This document shows, in pieces, positions 58,301 to 64,000 of a stretch of DNA of 64,000 bases (its first letter is position 1; every line of letters starts with the position of its first letter). Location: contig CM055278.1 of NCBI GenBank assembly GCA_029237695.1, forward strand, positions 77,831,817 to 77,895,816, read 5' to 3'. This DNA is from Conchocele bisecta. Lineage: Eukaryota > Mollusca > Bivalvia > Lucinida > Thyasiridae. The position numbers and the translations under genes are program-made. Under the pieces are notes generated by a model. The model saw nothing but the letters and a program-made list of their open reading frames with translations. It had not been told where the DNA came from and searched no databases.

Positions 58301-58506
58301 GGAGAAAACTAGCTATGATATCTCATTGCATTCTTTCAGATGTACCAAGGGGGAGACAAAGCCGATATACAAGCAGTAAGTGTTCGAAGATAAAGAGAAA
58401 ACATGCAAAGCCAACATTTAGAAAATACTTGAATGTACATGTACTACAGTTTAGTCATACTGTGTACGCACATATAATAGCATTTCCTCAGAATTACAAT
58501 ACGTAT

Positions 58507-61500
58507 GCACGTATTTGATTACTGCAATGCCCATAGCAATGATACATACATGCATCAATGTCGCCAATATGTATGGACGTGTTTGATTGCTATGCAATGC
58601 CCATATCAATGATACATACCAATGTCGCCAGTATGTATGTACGTATTTGATTGCTATGCAATGCTCATAGCAATGATACATACATGCATCAATGTCGCCA
58701 ATATGTATGGACGTATTTGATTGCTATACAATGTCCATAGTAATGATACATACCAATGTCACCAATATGTATGCATGTATTTGATTGCTATTCAATGCCC
58801 ATAGCAATAATACATACCAATGTCGCCAATATGTATGGACGTAGTTGATTGCTATGCAATGCCCATAGCAAAGATACATACCAATGTCGCCAAAATGTAT
58901 GGACGTATTTGATTGTATGCAATGCCCATCAATGTACACCATGTCGCCCAGTATGTATGGAGTATTTGATTGCAAATGCAATGCATAGCAATTTGCACAT
59001 AAGCCCAATGAATCCATACCAAAGTCGGAAATATGATGCAAATGTTTTGGATTGGCTATTACAATGCCCAGTGCAATTTAATACATACCAATGTCGCAAA
59101 TTTGTAAGGACGTTATTTGATGGCTATGCAATGGCCCATAACAAAGATTCTACAATGTCGCCAGTTTGTTTGGATGCTTTTGATTTGCTTGCAATAGCTA
59201 TGCAATGTACATACCAATTGTCGCCAAAATTTGTTAGGGCGTTATTTGATTGCTTTGCAATTGCAAATCGCAATTGATACTACCAATGTGCCCTGTTGGA
59301 TGGAATCGTTATTTTGATTGTTATGCAATGCACATCGAGATGTTCATACCAATGGTCGCCAATATTGTATGGACGTATTTGATTGCTATGCAATGCCCAT
59401 AGCAATGATATATACATGCATCAATGTCGCCAATATGTACGGACGTATTTGATTACTATGCAATGCCCATTGATACATAACAATGTCGCCAAGATGCATG
59501 GACGTATTTGATTGCTATGCAATGCCCATCGCAATGATACATACCAATGTCGCCAATATGTAAGGACGTATGATACATAGCAATGTCGACAATATGTATG
59601 GACGTATTTGATTGCTAAGCAATGCCCATCGCAATGATACATACCAAGAGCAATGATACATACGAATGTCGCCAATATGTATGGACGTATTTGATTGCTA
59701 TGCAATGCCCATCGCAATGATATGTAGGGACGTTTTAGATTTCTATGCAATGCCCATCGCAATGACACATACAAATATCGCCAGTATGTATGGACGTATT
59801 TGATTGCTATGCAATTCCCATCGCAATGATACATACCAATATCGCCAATATGTATGGACGTATTTGATTGCTATGTAATGACCATCGAAATGATTCATAC
59901 CAATGTCGCCCGTATGTATGGACGTATTTTATTACTATGCAATGCCCATCGCACTGATACATACCAATGTCGCCAGTATGTATGGACGTAATTGATTGCT
60001 ATACAATGCCCATCGCAATGATACATACCAATATCGCCAGTATGTATCGACGTATTTTATTACTATGCAATGCCCATCGCACTGATACATACCAATGTCG
60101 CCAGTATGTATGGACGTAATTGATTGCTATACAATGCCCATCGCAATGATACATACCAATATCGCCAGTATGTATGGACGTATTTTATTACTATGCAATG
60201 CCCATCGCACTGATACATATCAATGTCGCCAGTATGTATGGACGTAATTGATTGTTATACAATGCCTATCGCAATGATACATACCATCGTCAATATGGAC
60301 GTATTTGACTGCTATGCAATGCCCATAGCAATGATACATACATGCATCAATGTCGCCAATATGTATGGACGTATTTGATTATTATGCAATGCCCATAGCA
60401 ATAATACATAACAATGTCGCCAATATGGACGTATTTGACTGCTATGCAATGCCCATAGTAATGATACATACCAATGTCGCCAATATGCATGGACGTATTT
60501 GATTGCTATGCAATGCCCATCGCAATGATACATACCAATGTCGCCAATATGCATTGACGTATTTGATTGCTATGCAATGCCCATCGCAATTATGCATACC
60601 AATGTCCATAGCAATGATACATGCAATGCCCATAGCAATGACACATGCATGCATCAATGTCGCCAATATGTATGGACGTCTTTGATTGCTATACAATGCC
60701 TATTGCAATGATACATACCAATGTCGCCAGAATGTATGGACGTATTTGATTGCTATGCAATGCCCATATCAATGATACATACCAATGTCGCCAATATGCA
60801 TGGCCGTATTTGATTGCTATGCAATGCCCATCGCAATGATACATACCAATTTCGCCAATATGTAAGGACGTATGATACATACTAATGTCGCCAATATGTA
60901 TGGACGTATTTGATTGCTATGCAATGCCCATAGCAATGATACATACATGCATCACTGTATATGGACGTGTTTGATTGCTGTGCAATGCCCATATCAGTGA
61001 TACATACCAATGTCGCCAGTATGTATTGACGTATTTGATTTATATGCAATGCCTATAGCAATGAGACATACCAAGGTCGCCAATATGTATGGACGTATTT
61101 GATTGCTATGCAATGCTCATAGTAATGATACATACATTGTACATGCATCAATGTCGCCAATATGTATAGACGTATTTGATTGCTATACAATGCCCATACA
61201 TACATGGTACATGCCAATGTCGCCAATATATATGGACGTATTTGATTGCTATGCAATGGCTATAGCAATGATACATAACAATGTCGCCAATATGTATGGA
61301 CGTATTTGATTGCTATGCAATGCCCATAGTAATGATACATATCAATGTCGCCAGTATGTATGCATGTATTTGATTGCTATACAATGCCCATCGCAATGAT
61401 ACATACCAATGTCGTCAATATGTGTGCACGTATTTGATTGCTATACAATGCCCATAGTAATGATACATACCAATTTCGCCAATATGTATGGACGTATTTG

Positions 61501-64000
61501 ATTGCTATGCAATGCCCATCGCAATGATACATACCAATGTCGCCAATATGTATGGACGTCTTTGATTGCTATGCAATGCCCATCGCAATTATACATACCA
61601 ATTTCGCCAGTATGTATGGACGCATTTCCTTACTATGCAATGCCCACAGCAATGATACATACCAATGTCGCCTATATGTAAGGACGTATTTGATTGCTAT
61701 GCAATGCCCATAGCAATGATACATACATGCATCAATATCGCCAGTAGGAATGGACGTATTTGGTTGCTATGCAATGCCCATAGCAATAATACATACCAAT
61801 GTCGCCAGTATGTATGGACGTATTTGATTGCTATGCAATGCCCATAATGATGATGTATACCAATGTCGCCAATATGTATGGATGTATTTGATTGCTATGC
61901 AATGCCCATAGCAATGATACATACCAATGTCGCCAATATGTATGGACGTCTTTGATTGCTATGCAATGCCCATCGCAATGATACATACCAATTTCGCCTG
62001 TATGTATAGACGCATTTCATTACTATGCAATGCCCACAGCAATGATACATACCAATGTCGCCTATATGTAAGGACGTAATTGATTGCTATGCAATGCCCA
62101 TAGCAATGATACATACATGCATCAATATCGCCAGTAGGAATGGACGTATTTGGTTGCTATGCAATGCCCATAGCAATAATACATACCAATGTCGCCAGTA
62201 TGTATGGACGTATTTGATTGCTATGCAATGCCCATAATGATGATGTATACCAATGTCGCCAATATGTATGGATGTATTTGATTGCTATGCAATGCCCATA
62301 GCAATGATACATACCAATGTCGCCAATATGTATGGACGTCTTTGATTGCTATGCAATGCCCATCGCAATGATACATACCAATTTCGCCGGTATGTATGGA
62401 CGCATTTCATTACTATGCAATGCCCACAGCAATGATACATACCAATGTCGCCTATATGTAAGGACGTAATTGATTGCTATGCAATGCCCATAGCAATGAT
62501 ACATACATGCATCAATATCGCCAGTAGGAATGGACGTATTTGGTTGCTATGCAATGCCCATAGCAATAATACATACCAATGTCGCCAGTATGTATGGACG
62601 TATTTGATTGCTATGCAATGCCCATAATGATGATGTATACCAATGTCGCCAGTATGTATGGATGTATTTGATTGCTATGCAATGCCCATAGGAATGATAC
62701 ATACCAATGTCGCCAATATGTATGGACGTATCTGATTGACATGCAATGCCCATAGCAATGATATATACCAATGTCGCCAGTATGTATGCATGTATTTGAT
62801 AGCTATGCAATGCCCATAGTAGTGATACATACCAATGTTGCCAATATGTACGGACGTATTTGATTGTTATGCAATGCCCATAGCAATGATATATACCAAT
62901 GTCGCCAGTATGTATGCATGTATTTGATAGATATGCAATGCCCGTAACAATGATACATACCAATGTCGCCAGTATGTATGCATGTATTTGATAGCTATGC
63001 GCCCAATGCTACATATCAATGTCCCATATGAGCATATTTGATTGCAGCAAGCCCATATCAATGACTACCAATCGCCAATATGTATGGACGTATTTGATTG
63101 CTATGCAATGTCCATCGCAATGATGAATACCAATGTCGCTAATATGTATAGACGTATTTGATTGCTATGCAATGCCCATAGCAATGATACATACCAATGT
63201 CGCCAATATGTATGGACGTATTTGATTGCTATGCAATGCCCATAGCAATGATACATACATGCATCAATATCGCCAGTAGGTATTGACGTATTTTGTTGTT
63301 TTGCAATGCCCATAGCAATGATACATGCCAATGTGGCCGGTATGTATGGACGTATTTGATTACTTTGCAATGCCCATAGCAATGATACATACATGCATCA
63401 TTATCGCCAGTAGGTATGGACGTATTTGTTGCTATGCAATGCCCAGAGCAATAATACATACCAATGTCGCCAGTATGTATGGACGTATTTGATTGCTATG
63501 CAATGCCCATAATGATGATGCATACCAATGTCACCAGTATGTATGGACGTAATTGATTGCTATGCAATGCCCATAGCAATGATACATACCAATATCGCCA
63601 ATATGTATGGACGTATTTGATTGCCATGCAATACCCATAGTAATGATACATACATGCATCAATGTTGCCAATATGTATGGACATATTTGATTGCTGCAAT
63701 GCCCATAGCAATGATACATACCAATGTCACCAATATGTATGGACGTATTTGATTGCTATGCAATGCCCATAGCAATGATACATACATGCATCAATATCGC
63801 CAGTAGGCATGGACGTATTTGATTGCTATGCAATGCCCATAGCAATGATACATACCAATGTCGCCAGTATGTATGGACGTATTGATTGACATGCAATGCC
63901 CATAGTGATGATACATACATGCATCAATGTCGCCAATATGTATGGACATATTTGATTGGTGCAATGCCCTATGTCGCCAATATGTATGGATTTGTTTCAT
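58507..64000 (+). repeat. 64-bp satellite, continues past window end
   Basis: Unit words GTATGGACGTATTTGATTGC, ATTGCTATGCAATGCCCAT and AGCAATGATACATACCAATG TCGCC. Longer units insert an extra CATGCATC. ATTGCTATG and CATAGCAAT form a hairpin inside each unit. Higher-order repeats: 128 bp at about 59950-60260 and 390 bp, three copies, at about 61475-62645. At 58900-59360 and 62990-63075 the units are badly scrambled. Short ORFs on both strands are artefacts. Confidence 0.96.

Noticed and set aside
58849..64000. Minus-strand ORFs with repeated ALHSNQIRPYILATL-like peptides
   Set aside because: Artefacts of the 64-bp satellite; no start context or conserved protein.

Overview
The window looks like repeat-rich animal DNA, most likely from a bivalve mollusc. 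The basis is GT-AG exon structure, AT-rich sequence, many short inverted-repeat (MITE or foldback) elements, CR1/L2-type LINE and Gypsy remnants, a tRNA-like SINE, and a recurring palindromic core (CCAGATCAGCCTGTGCAT) that I associate with bivalve repeats. Species assignment is inference; nothing was searched. No bacterial or organellar genes are visible.

Layout. 1-5.9 kb: nested MITEs, a dispersed repeat called R1 here, a SINE, and no gene. 5.98-9.0 kb: a broken Gypsy retrotransposon on the minus strand (gag with zinc knuckle, protease, reverse transcriptase), interrupted by a second SINE with clean target-site duplications. 9.0-10.5 kb: a satellite of about 151 bp units. 11.4-15.3 kb: a frameshifted LINE with endonuclease and reverse transcriptase domains and a 2A-like motif at its N-terminal side. 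15.5-20.4 kb: foldback elements, a degenerate tandem repeat and one possible exon. 20.46-25.97 kb: a 29-bp minisatellite almost free of G on the plus strand. 26-31.2 kb: dispersed and foldback repeats. 31.66-34.34 kb: the one convincing host gene, three plus-strand exons whose splice phases agree, encoding an unrecognised charged protein. 36.9-39.8 kb: a decayed minus-strand gene copy. 41.8-45.4 kb: a second possible zinc-finger-like exon, a 22-bp minisatellite and foldbacks. 45.4-54.36 kb: a 31-bp minisatellite. 54.4-58.5 kb: duplicated MITE-like blocks and dispersed repeats. 58.5-64 kb: a 64-bp satellite running off the end of the window.

Five tandem arrays cover about 22.7 kb (35%) of the window. 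They create long artificial open frames (one of 1130 codons) that are not genes. Genes do not form a pathway here; apart from the three-exon gene and a few possible exons, the coding content is mobile-element debris. Parts of three arrays carry so many small indels that they look like unpolished long-read consensus. I found no convincing new functional system. The most interesting signals are the foldback family built from 20-bp units, the 2A-like motif in the LINE, G-run-rich arrays, and the MITE nesting.
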